DNA of 5,197 bases from Phycisphaerae bacterium (lineage in GTDB: Bacteria; Planctomycetota; Phycisphaerae; UBA1845; PWPN01), in assembly GCA_003557125.1 (NCBI GenBank), contig PWPN01000315.1, positions 1-5,197 on the forward strand, read 5' to 3'. The stretch's first letter is position 1, and every line of letters starts with the position of its first letter. Position numbers and translations under genes: made by a program. Below are positions 1-5,197 of the stretch, in pieces. The notes under the pieces are model-generated. The model saw only the letters and a program-made list of their open reading frames with translations. It made no database searches and had not been told where the DNA came from.

Positions 1-78
1 AACGGCGCCCGAGACATCAGCCTGAAGCATTGGAAGAAGTACAGACGCCAGCACAAGGCCAAGCGGCGTGCAGCATGA
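1..78 (+). CDS. C-terminal end of an unidentified protein (5' partial)
   Basis: Frame 1 is open from the window edge to a TGA at 76-78 and gives 25 residues. They include DISLKHWKKYRRQHKAKRR, a strongly basic, helix-like tail. Third codon positions are mostly G or C, as in the neighbouring genes, which supports coding. The family cannot be identified from this tail. The gene would converge on top6B, with 91 bp between the two stops. Other frames are also open here: frame 3 on the + strand to 161, and a minus frame running off the left edge. The call is therefore tentative. Confidence 0.35.
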   Translation, partial: NGARDISLKHWKKYRRQHKAKRRAA

Positions 79-82
79 CCAG

Positions 83-102
83 GCCGGATGAACGAAACCG
101 GC
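83..102. other. Weak inverted repeat in the convergent intergenic gap
   Basis: GCCGG at 83-87 and CCGGC at 98-102 form a 5-bp stem around a 10-nt loop, 5 bases after the TGA of the left-edge frame. No T-run follows on either strand, so it is not a canonical terminator. Nothing else stands out in 79-169. Confidence 0.15.
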
Positions 103-169
103 TAACCGAAAACGGCACTAGACTGTTGATCTTCGAACCATGCACCTGAGCGCGCTTACGCCTGTCCCA

Positions 170-2137
170 TCAGGCGGACTGAGCGAAAAGCTCGCCGGCC
201 GGCTCGGCGTCACGGTCCACGACGATCGTATTGGGGCCGAGGGTGTCGTCGGCCTTGGCCGCGGCCCGGACGGCTTTGCCGTGGTCGTCGAGCTGCTCAT
301 CCGCACGGTGGGTGACCTTGTGGGCGACGGCTGTCAGGTCGCGCACGAGTGCGTCGCCATCGACGCTTTTGATCATCCGGCAGGCGGCCACGACCTCCTT
401 GATGTACCGTTCGAAGACGTCGCGCCGCTGGCCCTCGTATTTCTGTTTCCGCCGACGGTTCAGGTAGGTCCCCAGCTTTCGGCCGCACTCCTGGAGCGCG
501 AGGCGGATCTCCTGACGGATCTCGTCGTAGTCGGCGATCGCCTCCTTGGATTCGGAGGTGAACGGCACCCACACGCTGGCCATGTGCAGCATGACGACGA
601 GCGGCCCCTGCGGCAGCGCGCCGCCGCTCTGAGAGAGCCCGTAGCGCCGCCAGTCGAGGTCGGCGACGGACTTGAACATGCAGCAGGCGGACTGCTGGTA
701 AAGCAACGGGACGCGGTTGGCGAACCGGATGATCCTTGCGAGGCTGCTCTTGCGGTCCTGACCGTTCCGGCCGCGGCCGCCCTCCTGGCCTTCGGATGCG
801 TCGGCCTGGCGCGGATCGGGTCCGAGGTCGCCTCCGTAGGCAATCCCCGCTTCGATCTGGAAGGGGTTACCGCGGTAGACGGACGGGGGGCGCGTCGCCG
901 CGGTGAAGAACTCGGCCCGTACGCCTTTGAGCATGCCCGTCAGGATCTGCTCGGCCCCGATCGGGGCGAGGCAGTTGGTCGGCGGGGCCATGAGGCGGCT
1001 CGACTGGATCGCCTCGTAGAGTTTTTCCGCCTCTTTGCGGGCGATGCGTTTCGGATGCGCACGGATGTTCAGCTTGGCCCGCTTGCAGATATCCTCAGCG
1101 ACCTTCGCCCCCACGCGGCAGAATTCCGTCTGCAAAAAACCGCTGAGCCAGTGCGACTTCGTGTCGTGGAGCATTTTGATGAGCGTGCCGAGCTCGACGC
1201 CGTAGGGGTGCGGCTTGATTTCGCTGGGCTGAGCGGGCAGCGTCTCCGAGCCCCGCGCATGCACGACGCATTCACCGACGGGCGGCGTGTAGGTAAAGCG
1301 GGCGTGCGGGTTGGCGATGGCTGTCTGCTCGACATACTCGTCGACGGATTGGCGCCCCTTGTTGTACGAACCGACCAGCTCGATTTCGACCTGCGTGCCG
1401 TGCTCGAAGTCGACCTCGACCTCTTCATCCTTGACGATGTTCGGCAGGTTCTTACGCGTGTCGATCTGGATCTCGTAATAGTGGGCGGGCTTGCGCGACG
1501 ACGTGCGCGAGGTGATCTTGATGGATTTGCCGGTCGTGAGCAGGCCGTACATGCCGGCCGCCGAGATGCCGATCCCCTGTTGGCCTCGCGACATTTTGAG
1601 CCGGTGAAATTTCGAGCCGTAGAGCAGTTTCCCGAAAACGTTGGGGATCTGCTGCTTGACGATGCCCGGCCCATTGTCGGCGATGATGATGCGGAACCGG
1701 TCCTCGGCCATGAGCCGGAGCGTAATCGCGATATCGGGCAGATGGCCGGCCTCTTCGCAGGCGTCCAGCGCGTTGTCGACCGCCTCCTTGACGCTCATGA
1801 GCAGGGCTTTGCGCTTGTTGTCGAAACCGAGCAGGTGCCGGTTCTTGGCGAAGAATTCGGAGACGGAGATCTCCCGCTGCTGTTTAGCCATCGACTCGGC
1901 TGTGGCGCGTGTGGGCGAACCGCGGCGCGTCTTCGCAGGGGCCTCGGCCGACGCAGCTTGCTTGGCTGTTCGTTTGGCTGCCGGTTTATCCGTTTTCGAT
2001 ACACCCATGGGTCGAGTCTCGATGCAATGTTCGCCCTCCTGCCGGACCGCATCGTCGTCTGCCGCCTGCGGTCGACTCTGGCTCGGAGGCGCGAACAGGG
2101 AAAGCTGTTGTCCTTCGGATGGTAGTCCGTCCGTCAT
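170..2137 (-). CDS. top6B: DNA topoisomerase VI subunit B (ATPase subunit)
   Basis: This is the ATPase and clamp subunit of the type IIB topoisomerase, which acts with the DNA-cutting subunit A to pass one duplex through another. The product is 655 aa, longer than the roughly 530 aa of the shortest archaeal forms. A GHKL ATPase domain covers about residues 88-255: N-box KEAVDNALDA (general-base E118, Mg-binding N122), DNGPGI at 154-159, RGQQGIGISAAGMYG at 184-198, and GKS at 203-205. An H2TH-type region follows at about 320-390. The transducer domain holds RFANRVPLLYQQ (471-482) and VWVPFTSESKEAIA (522-535), where K531 is the likely switch lysine by family analogy. Residues 1-87 are an extra, low-complexity, K/A/R-rich extension carrying QLSLF at 11-15. 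A Gly-rich charged stretch near 437-465 looks like an insertion in the transducer. M1 is chosen because GGTGA lies 6 nt upstream. M44 (2006-2008) and M83 are alternative starts. No subunit A gene follows within the window. Confidence 0.95.
   Translation of the reverse strand: MTDGLPSEGQQLSLFAPPSQSRPQAADDDAVRQEGEHCIETRPMGVSKTDKPAAKRTAKQAASAEAPAKTRRGSPTRATAESMAKQQREISVSEFFAKNRHLLGFDNKRKALLMSVKEAVDNALDACEEAGHLPDIAITLRLMAEDRFRIIIADNGPGIVKQQIPNVFGKLLYGSKFHRLKMSRGQQGIGISAAGMYGLLTTGKSIKITSRTSSRKPAHYYEIQIDTRKNLPNIVKDEEVEVDFEHGTQVEIELVGSYNKGRQSVDEYVEQTAIANPHARFTYTPPVGECVVHARGSETLPAQPSEIKPHPYGVELGTLIKMLHDTKSHWLSGFLQTEFCRVGAKVAEDICKRAKLNIRAHPKRIARKEAEKLYEAIQSSRLMAPPTNCLAPIGAEQILTGMLKGVRAEFFTAATRPPSVYRGNPFQIEAGIAYGGDLGPDPRQADASEGQEGGRGRNGQDRKSSLARIIRFANRVPLLYQQSACCMFKSVADLDWRRYGLSQSGGALPQGPLVVMLHMASVWVPFTSESKEAIADYDEIRQEIRLALQECGRKLGTYLNRRRKQKYEGQRRDVFERYIKEVVAACRMIKSVDGDALVRDLTAVAHKVTHRADEQLDDHGKAVRAAAKADDTLGPNTIVVDRDAEPAGELFAQSA
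2093..2107 (-). other. Putative sliding-clamp (DnaN) binding motif QLSLF in Top6B
   Basis: Residues 11-15 of Top6B read QLSLF, which matches the bacterial clamp-binding consensus QL(S/D)LF exactly. It lies in a flexible, low-complexity N-terminus, where such peptides usually occur. It is translated only if the M1 start is used; starting at M44 would remove it. The match is seen directly, and clamp binding is inference. Confidence 0.5.
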
Positions 2138-2143
2138 GGATGG

Positions 2144-2148
2144 TCACC
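2144..2148 (-). promoter_or_regulatory. Ribosome binding site supporting the long top6B start
   Basis: The minus strand reads GGTGA, then 6 nt, then the ATG at 2137. GGTGA is part of the extended sequence complementary to the 16S rRNA 3' end. The downstream candidate start at 2008 has only a weak GAG upstream. This is the main reason for choosing the 655-aa form. Confidence 0.45.
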
Positions 2149-2166
2149 GCCGTCCTTGGCCGATGG

Positions 2167-2183
2167 GCGGGCCTCCTGCCCGC
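2167..2183. other. Hairpin in the top6B leader
   Basis: GCGGGC and GCCCGC form a perfect 6-bp stem around a 5-nt loop, 29 nt upstream of the top6B start. No U-run follows on the minus strand, so it is not an intrinsic terminator. If the proposed promoter is real, the hairpin lies at the very 5' end of the mRNA and could affect stability or initiation. Confidence 0.3.
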
Positions 2184-2193
2184 ACCGGTCCCG

Positions 2194-2223
2194 ATGATAT
2201 ATCGACGGACGGTCGGCCTGCAA
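2194..2223 (-). promoter_or_regulatory. Candidate sigma70-like promoter for top6B
   Basis: On the minus strand, TTGCAG (2223-2218) and TATCAT (2199-2194) are separated by 18 bp. The -10 matches 5 of 6 consensus bases and the -35 matches only 3 of 6. The overlapping TATATC would give a 16-bp spacer. Transcription would start about 50 nt before the ATG, so top6B could be transcribed independently of purM. Confidence 0.35.
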
Positions 2224-2254
2224 ACCTTCTTTTTTGGTGGTTACGCCATAAGCA

Positions 2255-2272
2255 CCCGTGAGGTTCACCGGG
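2255..2272 (-). terminator. Possible weak terminator hairpin after purM
   Basis: CCC-GTGA and TCAC-c-GGG pair around a 3-nt loop with one bulged base, starting 17 nt beyond the purM stop. There is no U-tract on the minus strand, so it may only be a 3'-end stabilising hairpin or a read-through site. Confidence 0.25.
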
Positions 2273-2289
2273 CACGGCTCCCGATTCCC

Positions 2290-3354
2290 TCAGCGGGCCA
2301 TTTGAACCGTCCGTTTGCCGCTCTCGATCCGGCCGACGACCCTGGCGTCGAGGCCATGACCTTGGAAATGGGCCAGGACAGCCTCGACGGCCTCGGCCCG
2401 CACCACGAGTACGTAACCGACCCCCATGTTGAAGACGCGGAACATCTCGGCCCGTGTGACGCCTAGCGACTGCATGTACGTGAAGATGGGCGGCACCGTC
2501 CAGCGGGATGTCTGAAAAACGGCTCGTGTGCCTTCCGGCAGAATGCGGACGACGTTGCCGGGCAGCCCCCCTCCCGTGATATGGGCCATGCCGCGCACCG
2601 CCCGACGCGTGCGTTCGCGTGCAAGCAGTTCCAGGACGGGTTTCACATAGATCCGCGTCGGGGTAAGCAGTTCCTCGCCGATGGGCCGTTCGAAGCCCTT
2701 CACGACCTCGGAGTACTTCAGGCCCGCTTCCTTGAAGACGAGCCTCCGGGCGAGCGACAGCCCGTTCGAATGGATACCGCTGGACGGCAGGCCGACGATC
2801 ACGTCGCCCGGGGCGATCCGCGAACCGTCGATGATCTGCCTGCGTTCGACCACGCCGACCGCGAAGCCGGCAAGGTCGAAGTCGCCCTTCGCATAGAGAT
2901 CGGGCATCTCGGCTGTCTCGCCCCCGAGCAGCGCGCACCCGGCCTGTCGGCACCCCTCGGCGATCCCTTCGACGAGTGCGGCCACCTGGGGCGGATCGAG
3001 CGCGTGTACAGCCGCATAATCCAGGAAAAACAGCGGGCGAGCCCCCACCGTCAGCATGTCATTGACACTCATGGCCACCAGGTCGATCCCGACGGTGTCC
3101 AGGCGGTTCGCCTCGCGTGCGAGGAGCACCTTCGTGCCGACCCCGTCCGTGCAGCCGACGAGCACGGGGTCCTTGTAGGTGCCGAGCCTGGGGCTGTTCA
3201 GGCGAAAGAGGCCCGCGAACCCTCCGACCCCCCCGATCATGCGGGGGTCGGCCGTCGTGCGGACGATCGGTTTCAGGAGTTCGACGAGCCGATCGTTGGC
3301 CGAGATGTCCACGCCGGCGTCCTTGTACGTAATATTGCGTTTCTTTTTGCCCAT
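2290..3354 (-). CDS. purM: Phosphoribosylformylglycinamidine cyclo-ligase (AIR synthetase)
   Basis: This cytosolic enzyme closes the imidazole ring in purine synthesis (FGAM + ATP to AIR + ADP + Pi). The product is 354 aa, the normal length for the family. Motifs in order are YKDAGVDI (10-17), GGFAGLFRL (44-52), CTDGVGTK (68-75), GIDLVAMSVNDML (89-101) followed by GARPLFFLDYAA (104-115), GGETAEMPDLY (144-154), GLPSSGIHSNGLSL (188-201), MAHITGGGLPGNV (256-268) and FNMGVGYVLVV (308-318). These cover the ATP-binding N-terminal domain and the C-terminal domain of the PurM fold, with no gap. The start is set by the distance to YKDAGVDI and has only a weak Shine-Dalgarno. A short GKKKRN extension precedes the core. 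The gene is divergent from the lipid genes on its right, and no other purine gene is visible. Confidence 0.97.
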   Translation of the reverse strand: MGKKKRNITYKDAGVDISANDRLVELLKPIVRTTADPRMIGGVGGFAGLFRLNSPRLGTYKDPVLVGCTDGVGTKVLLAREANRLDTVGIDLVAMSVNDMLTVGARPLFFLDYAAVHALDPPQVAALVEGIAEGCRQAGCALLGGETAEMPDLYAKGDFDLAGFAVGVVERRQIIDGSRIAPGDVIVGLPSSGIHSNGLSLARRLVFKEAGLKYSEVVKGFERPIGEELLTPTRIYVKPVLELLARERTRRAVRGMAHITGGGLPGNVVRILPEGTRAVFQTSRWTVPPIFTYMQSLGVTRAEMFRVFNMGVGYVLVVRAEAVEAVLAHFQGHGLDARVVGRIESGKRTVQMAR

Positions 3355-3431
3355 GGTGGAGCCACTTTAGCAAGCGCAAGGCCGCCCGACAACTGCACCC
3401 GCAAAGCAAGCCCAAAGCATTTGAATTGTTG

Positions 3432-3460
3432 TTGAGGTGACCGGCAAGGGGGCCTACAAT
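3432..3460 (+). promoter_or_regulatory. Candidate sigma70-like promoter for the lipid gene pair
   Basis: TTGAGG (3432-3437) and TACAAT (3455-3460) are separated by exactly 17 bp, matching 4 of 6 and 5 of 6 consensus bases. The predicted start is near 3467, leaving about a 50-nt leader before the ATG at 3517. No equally good promoter for purM was found on the other strand of this divergent gap. Confidence 0.5.
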
Positions 3461-3516
3461 ACCGCACGGCGCAGGTCTCTTTTTGCCGTATTCGACATCC
3501 TTTCGGGGCATTGACG

Positions 3517-4137
3517 ATGCAGAAACTGTCCTGGCCCAACCGGTTGACCCTTGCGCGAATCCTGCTGGTCGCGCCGTTCGTGCTCATGCTGTTCAAGCTC
3601 CAGGATCCGGACTGGGGCGACTGGGCGCGGTACGCCGCGCTGGCGATCTTCGCATTGATGGCCGTCAGCGACGCGCTCGACGGCTACCTCGCACGCAAGC
3701 TGAATCAGGAGACAGCCGTCGGACGTTTCCTGGACCCCCTGGCCGACAAGCTGCTCATTCTCTGTTCCGTGCTCTTCCTGACGCACCATGGCACGCACGT
3801 GCCCGGATTCCAGATTCCTCACTATGTCGCCGTCCTGGTCATCGGCAAGGACGTCATCATCGTACTCGGTTTCTGCATCGTCTATCTGGCCACGACGCAG
3901 GTTTACATCAACCCCAGGGTCACCGGCAAACTGTGCACGCTCTTTCAACTGCTCATGGTGATCGGCGTCCTGATTGCACCGGATCTGCCTGCCGCCCTGT
4001 CCGTCCTGCCACGGCTGATGTGGTGGGGTGCTAGCGCGCTGGCTGTCATCACCGTCATCCATTATTTCCAGGTTGGCCGCCGTTTCGTGGCCCAGTACGA
4101 GCAGTCGCGCGAGCGGGATGCCCCGGCACCCCAATAA
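3517..4137 (+). CDS. CDP-alcohol phosphatidyltransferase (PgsA-like PGP synthase)
   Basis: This is an integral-membrane enzyme that transfers a phosphatidyl group from CDP-diacylglycerol to an alcohol. The most likely reaction uses glycerol 3-phosphate and gives phosphatidylglycerophosphate. The product is 206 aa. The full family signature D-x2-DG-x2-AR-x8-G-x3-D-x3-D is present: D52, D55, G56, A59, R60, G69, D73, D77. The N-terminus PNRLTLARI (7-15) is typical of PgsA. About six hydrophobic segments fit the family: 12-27, 37-51, 79-89, 103-125, 139-154 and 160-183. A GKxxTxxQ-like motif lies at 137-144. The ATG at 3517 is chosen because GGGG lies 8 nt upstream; a TTG at 3511 would add two residues but leaves too short a spacing. 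The middle and C-terminal pattern (IGKDV, then HYFQVGRR) also recalls eukaryotic-type cardiolipin synthases, so the alcohol acceptor is not certain. The PAP2 gene follows after 69 bp. Confidence 0.88.
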   Translation: MQKLSWPNRLTLARILLVAPFVLMLFKLQDPDWGDWARYAALAIFALMAVSDALDGYLARKLNQETAVGRFLDPLADKLLILCSVLFLTHHGTHVPGFQIPHYVAVLVIGKDVIIVLGFCIVYLATTQVYINPRVTGKLCTLFQLLMVIGVLIAPDLPAALSVLPRLMWWGASALAVITVIHYFQVGRRFVAQYEQSRERDAPAPQ

Positions 4138-4206
4138 AACCGCTTTGTTCTACCTCGGCCCTTTTGTTTTACGCGTTTACCCGGCGACCCTGCGACGAGT
4201 CCTTTC

Positions 4207-4944
4207 ATGCAATCTTCAGGACGCAATCGGCCTCGACTTGACACCAGGATCCGCATGGCTGCGGGGATCGTCGGCGCGGTCGCGCTATTTTTTATCCTGT
4301 ACCGGTACGACCTGGTCCTGATGATGCTGCGCTACCGGTGGCTGGGGCATGAGCCGCGACTGCTTTTCAATTACGTTGTCGGCCCGCTCCGCGAGTTCGG
4401 CCAGCCCGTTTCCGTTGCGGTCGCTCTGGTGCTCGTGATCACGTACGACCGCCGGTGGAAACGGATCGTATTGACATTGGTGGCCGCGGAGCTCCTGGCC
4501 GGTGCCGTTTTGTACACCGGCAAGTTCACGATCGAACGCTATCGGCCTTTCGCCGCCGTTGAGCAATGGACCGACGATCCAAGCTACGGTGCCGTCGAGG
4601 CGCTCGCGCAACATCAGCCAGCCGATACGTGGATCGGGTTGCGACCGATCAACTGGCAACGGGATTGGCAATCCTTTCCTTCCGGCCATTCGACCGGCGC
4701 GTTCGTGCTGGCCGGCGTGCTCGTACGGTTCTACCCGGAGTTGGCCGTGCTCCTGTGGACGCTGGCCGGCGGCTGCGCCGCGTCGCGCTACGTCGAGGCG
4801 CTCCATTGGCCGAGCGACTGCTGGGCCGGTGCCGTCCTGGGCTACCTCGCGGCCCGCGCCGCCCTGGCCCTTTTCGAGCGACGCACCCCCCTGCCCTCAA
4901 CGGATGCGGATGCGGGCGTTCGCAGACTTGATATTCAGACTTGA
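4207..4944 (+). CDS. PAP2-family membrane phosphatase (possible PGP phosphatase)
   Basis: The product is 245 aa and carries all three acid-phosphatase motifs. These are K-x6-RP at K106-R113-P114, PSGH at 158-161, and SR-x5-H-x3-D at S193, R194, H200 and D204. H161 and H200 are the expected catalytic histidines. Hydrophobic segments near 18-34, 66-80, 87-104, 164-174, 178-192 and 205-222 fit the six-helix layout, with the active site on the outer membrane face. The substrate is not readable from motifs. Its position after a PGP-synthase-like gene suggests PGP dephosphorylation to phosphatidylglycerol (PgpB-like); undecaprenyl pyrophosphate or phosphatidate are alternatives. The start at 4207 gives an Arg-rich cytoplasmic leader but lacks a Shine-Dalgarno. 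M17 at 4255 has AGGA 5 nt upstream and may be the true start. The stop lies within a 13-bp tandem repeat. Confidence 0.9.
   Translation: MQSSGRNRPRLDTRIRMAAGIVGAVALFFILYRYDLVLMMLRYRWLGHEPRLLFNYVVGPLREFGQPVSVAVALVLVITYDRRWKRIVLTLVAAELLAGAVLYTGKFTIERYRPFAAVEQWTDDPSYGAVEALAQHQPADTWIGLRPINWQRDWQSFPSGHSTGAFVLAGVLVRFYPELAVLLWTLAGGCAASRYVEALHWPSDCWAGAVLGYLAARAALALFERRTPLPSTDADAGVRRLDIQT
4246..4249 (+). promoter_or_regulatory. Ribosome binding site favouring a shorter PAP2 start
   Basis: AGGA is followed after 5 nt by the in-frame ATG at 4255 (M17). No comparable site precedes the ATG at 4207. Use of this start would remove the 16-residue basic leader and begin the protein directly at the first membrane helix. 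Confidence 0.4.
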
Positions 4945-4960
4945 TATTCAGATTTGACAT
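4924..4960 (+). repeat. 13-bp tandem duplication across the PAP2 stop codon
   Basis: The unit agacttgatattc occurs at 4924-4936 and 4937-4949, followed by a diverged partial third copy (agatttgacat) at 4950-4960. The unit is not a multiple of three, but every copy supplies a stop at the same relative place. The protein ends RLDIQT with two copies and would end RLDIQI with one. Confidence 0.85.
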
Positions 4961-4969
4961 GCTCCCTGT

Positions 4970-5003
4970 AAAAAAAGCCCCCGGCCAGCATGCCGAGGGC
5001 TTT
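4970..5003 (-). terminator. Intrinsic terminator of the right-hand gene
   Basis: On the minus strand, AAAGCCC-T-CGGC pairs with GCCG-G-GGGCTTT as a 12-bp stem (one G-U pair) around a 6-nt loop. It runs straight into a seven-base U-tract. It lies about 60 nt past the stop at 5065. On the + strand the stem has a C-A mismatch and only TTT follows, so it would stop PAP2 transcription less well. Confidence 0.85.
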
Positions 5004-5029
5004 GAGTGCGACGTTGCTTTTATCTGCCT

Positions 5030-5045
5030 GGCACGAGCTCGTGCC
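5030..5045. repeat. Perfect 16-bp palindrome
   Basis: GGCACGAGCTCGTGCC equals its own reverse complement. It lies between the right-hand gene's stop and its terminator. With no loop bases it would make a poor RNA hairpin, so a dimeric protein-binding site or chance are both possible. Confidence 0.4.
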
Positions 5046-5064
5046 TCGATGAATCAGCTCGGGC

Positions 5065-5197
5065 TCAATGAACCGGTGCCTGGGAGATCTGCTCGAACCA
5101 GCCCGTCTTGGGAAGCTCGCCGACGAGCGGACCGACGTACTCGCGGAAGCTGTTGAGCACGTTGTTGCCTGCCTCGTTGATGTACTCGTCGGGGAAG
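5065..5197 (-). CDS. C-terminal end of a probable phosphofructokinase-family enzyme (5' partial)
   Basis: The minus strand is open from the right edge to a TGA at 5067-5065 and gives 43 residues. It begins FPDEYINEAGNNV, continues with FREYVGPLVGELP, and ends near WFEQISQAPVH. The pattern of an acidic residue and aromatic, then (N/D)E-(A/D)-G-x2-(V/I)T-like, then (Y)-x-x-PL-(I/V)-G resembles, from memory, the C-termini of 6-phosphofructokinases and PPi-dependent phosphofructokinases, which phosphorylate fructose 6-phosphate in glycolysis. The catalytic part is outside the window, so the phosphoryl donor and the family cannot be confirmed. Codon use is GC3-rich, and a strong terminator follows, which supports a real gene end. 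Confidence 0.55.
   Translation of the reverse strand, partial: FPDEYINEAGNNVLNSFREYVGPLVGELPKTGWFEQISQAPVH

Noticed and set aside
1..115. A minus-strand frame running off the left edge with a hydrophobic, signal-peptide-like stretch (LVLASVLLPMLQA)
   Set aside because: It has no ATG with a ribosome binding site ahead of the hydrophobic part, and only about 40 codons are visible. It is too weak to call a gene.
140..2125. A 661-codon open frame on the + strand running opposite almost all of top6B
   Set aside because: It is a mirror frame of a GC-rich gene. The minus-strand product has every topoisomerase VI B motif, while the + product shows no recognisable domain and overlaps it entirely.
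3355..3430. A possible purM promoter (TTGTCG with TAAAGT at 17 bp on the minus strand)
   Set aside because: The -10 matches poorly and would place the transcription start almost on top of the ATG, so it was not listed as a feature.
2581..3435. A long + strand open frame opposite purM
   Set aside because: purM is complete with all family motifs on the minus strand; the opposite frame has no domain signature.
3454..4134. A minus-strand open frame opposite the CDP-alcohol transferase
   Set aside because: The product is low-complexity D/Q/E/R-rich with no domain, as expected for a shadow frame. The + strand gene has the exact CDP-alcohol transferase signature.
4138..4206. Search for a promoter or terminator between the transferase and PAP2 genes
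   Set aside because: There is no inverted repeat with a T-run and no convincing -35/-10 pair, so read-through from the upstream gene is the simplest reading.

Overview
The window looks like a GC-rich bacterial chromosome segment. The promoters read as sigma70-like, there is a U-tract intrinsic terminator, and the genes are housekeeping or lipid genes of bacterial type. The PurM N-terminal half (YKDAGVDI, then GGFAGLFRL) reminds me of Planctomycetota and related PVC bacteria. That is an impression from memory; no search was run. No rRNA, tRNA, CRISPR array or insertion sequence was seen.

Layout from left to right. (1) 1-78 is the likely 3' end of an unidentified + strand gene with a basic tail. 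(2) 170-2137 (-) is topoisomerase VI subunit B (GHKL ATPase), with a long N-terminal extension that contains the pentapeptide QLSLF. (3) 2290-3354 (-) is purM, upstream of top6B on the same strand and separated by 152 bp that hold a plausible top6B promoter and two hairpins. (4) 3355-3516 is the divergent region between purM and the lipid genes, with a good sigma70-like promoter reading right. (5) 3517-4137 (+) is a CDP-alcohol phosphatidyltransferase (PgsA-like). (6) 4207-4944 (+) is a membrane PAP2-family phosphatase, whose stop codon lies in a 13-bp tandem duplication. (7) 4970-5003 is a strong intrinsic terminator reading left. (8) 5065-5197 (-) is the C-terminal end of a gene entering from the right, probably a phosphofructokinase-family enzyme.

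How the genes may work together. The transferase and the PAP2 phosphatase are adjacent and co-oriented and could catalyse consecutive steps of phosphatidylglycerol synthesis: CDP-diacylglycerol to PGP, then PGP to PG. purM is a stand-alone purine gene. Topoisomerase VI is mostly archaeal and is found only sporadically in bacteria. Its A subunit is not next to the B subunit here, at least within the window. The most notable observation is the N-terminal QLSLF, which matches the bacterial sliding-clamp (DnaN) binding consensus and would suggest a link between this topoisomerase and replication or repair.
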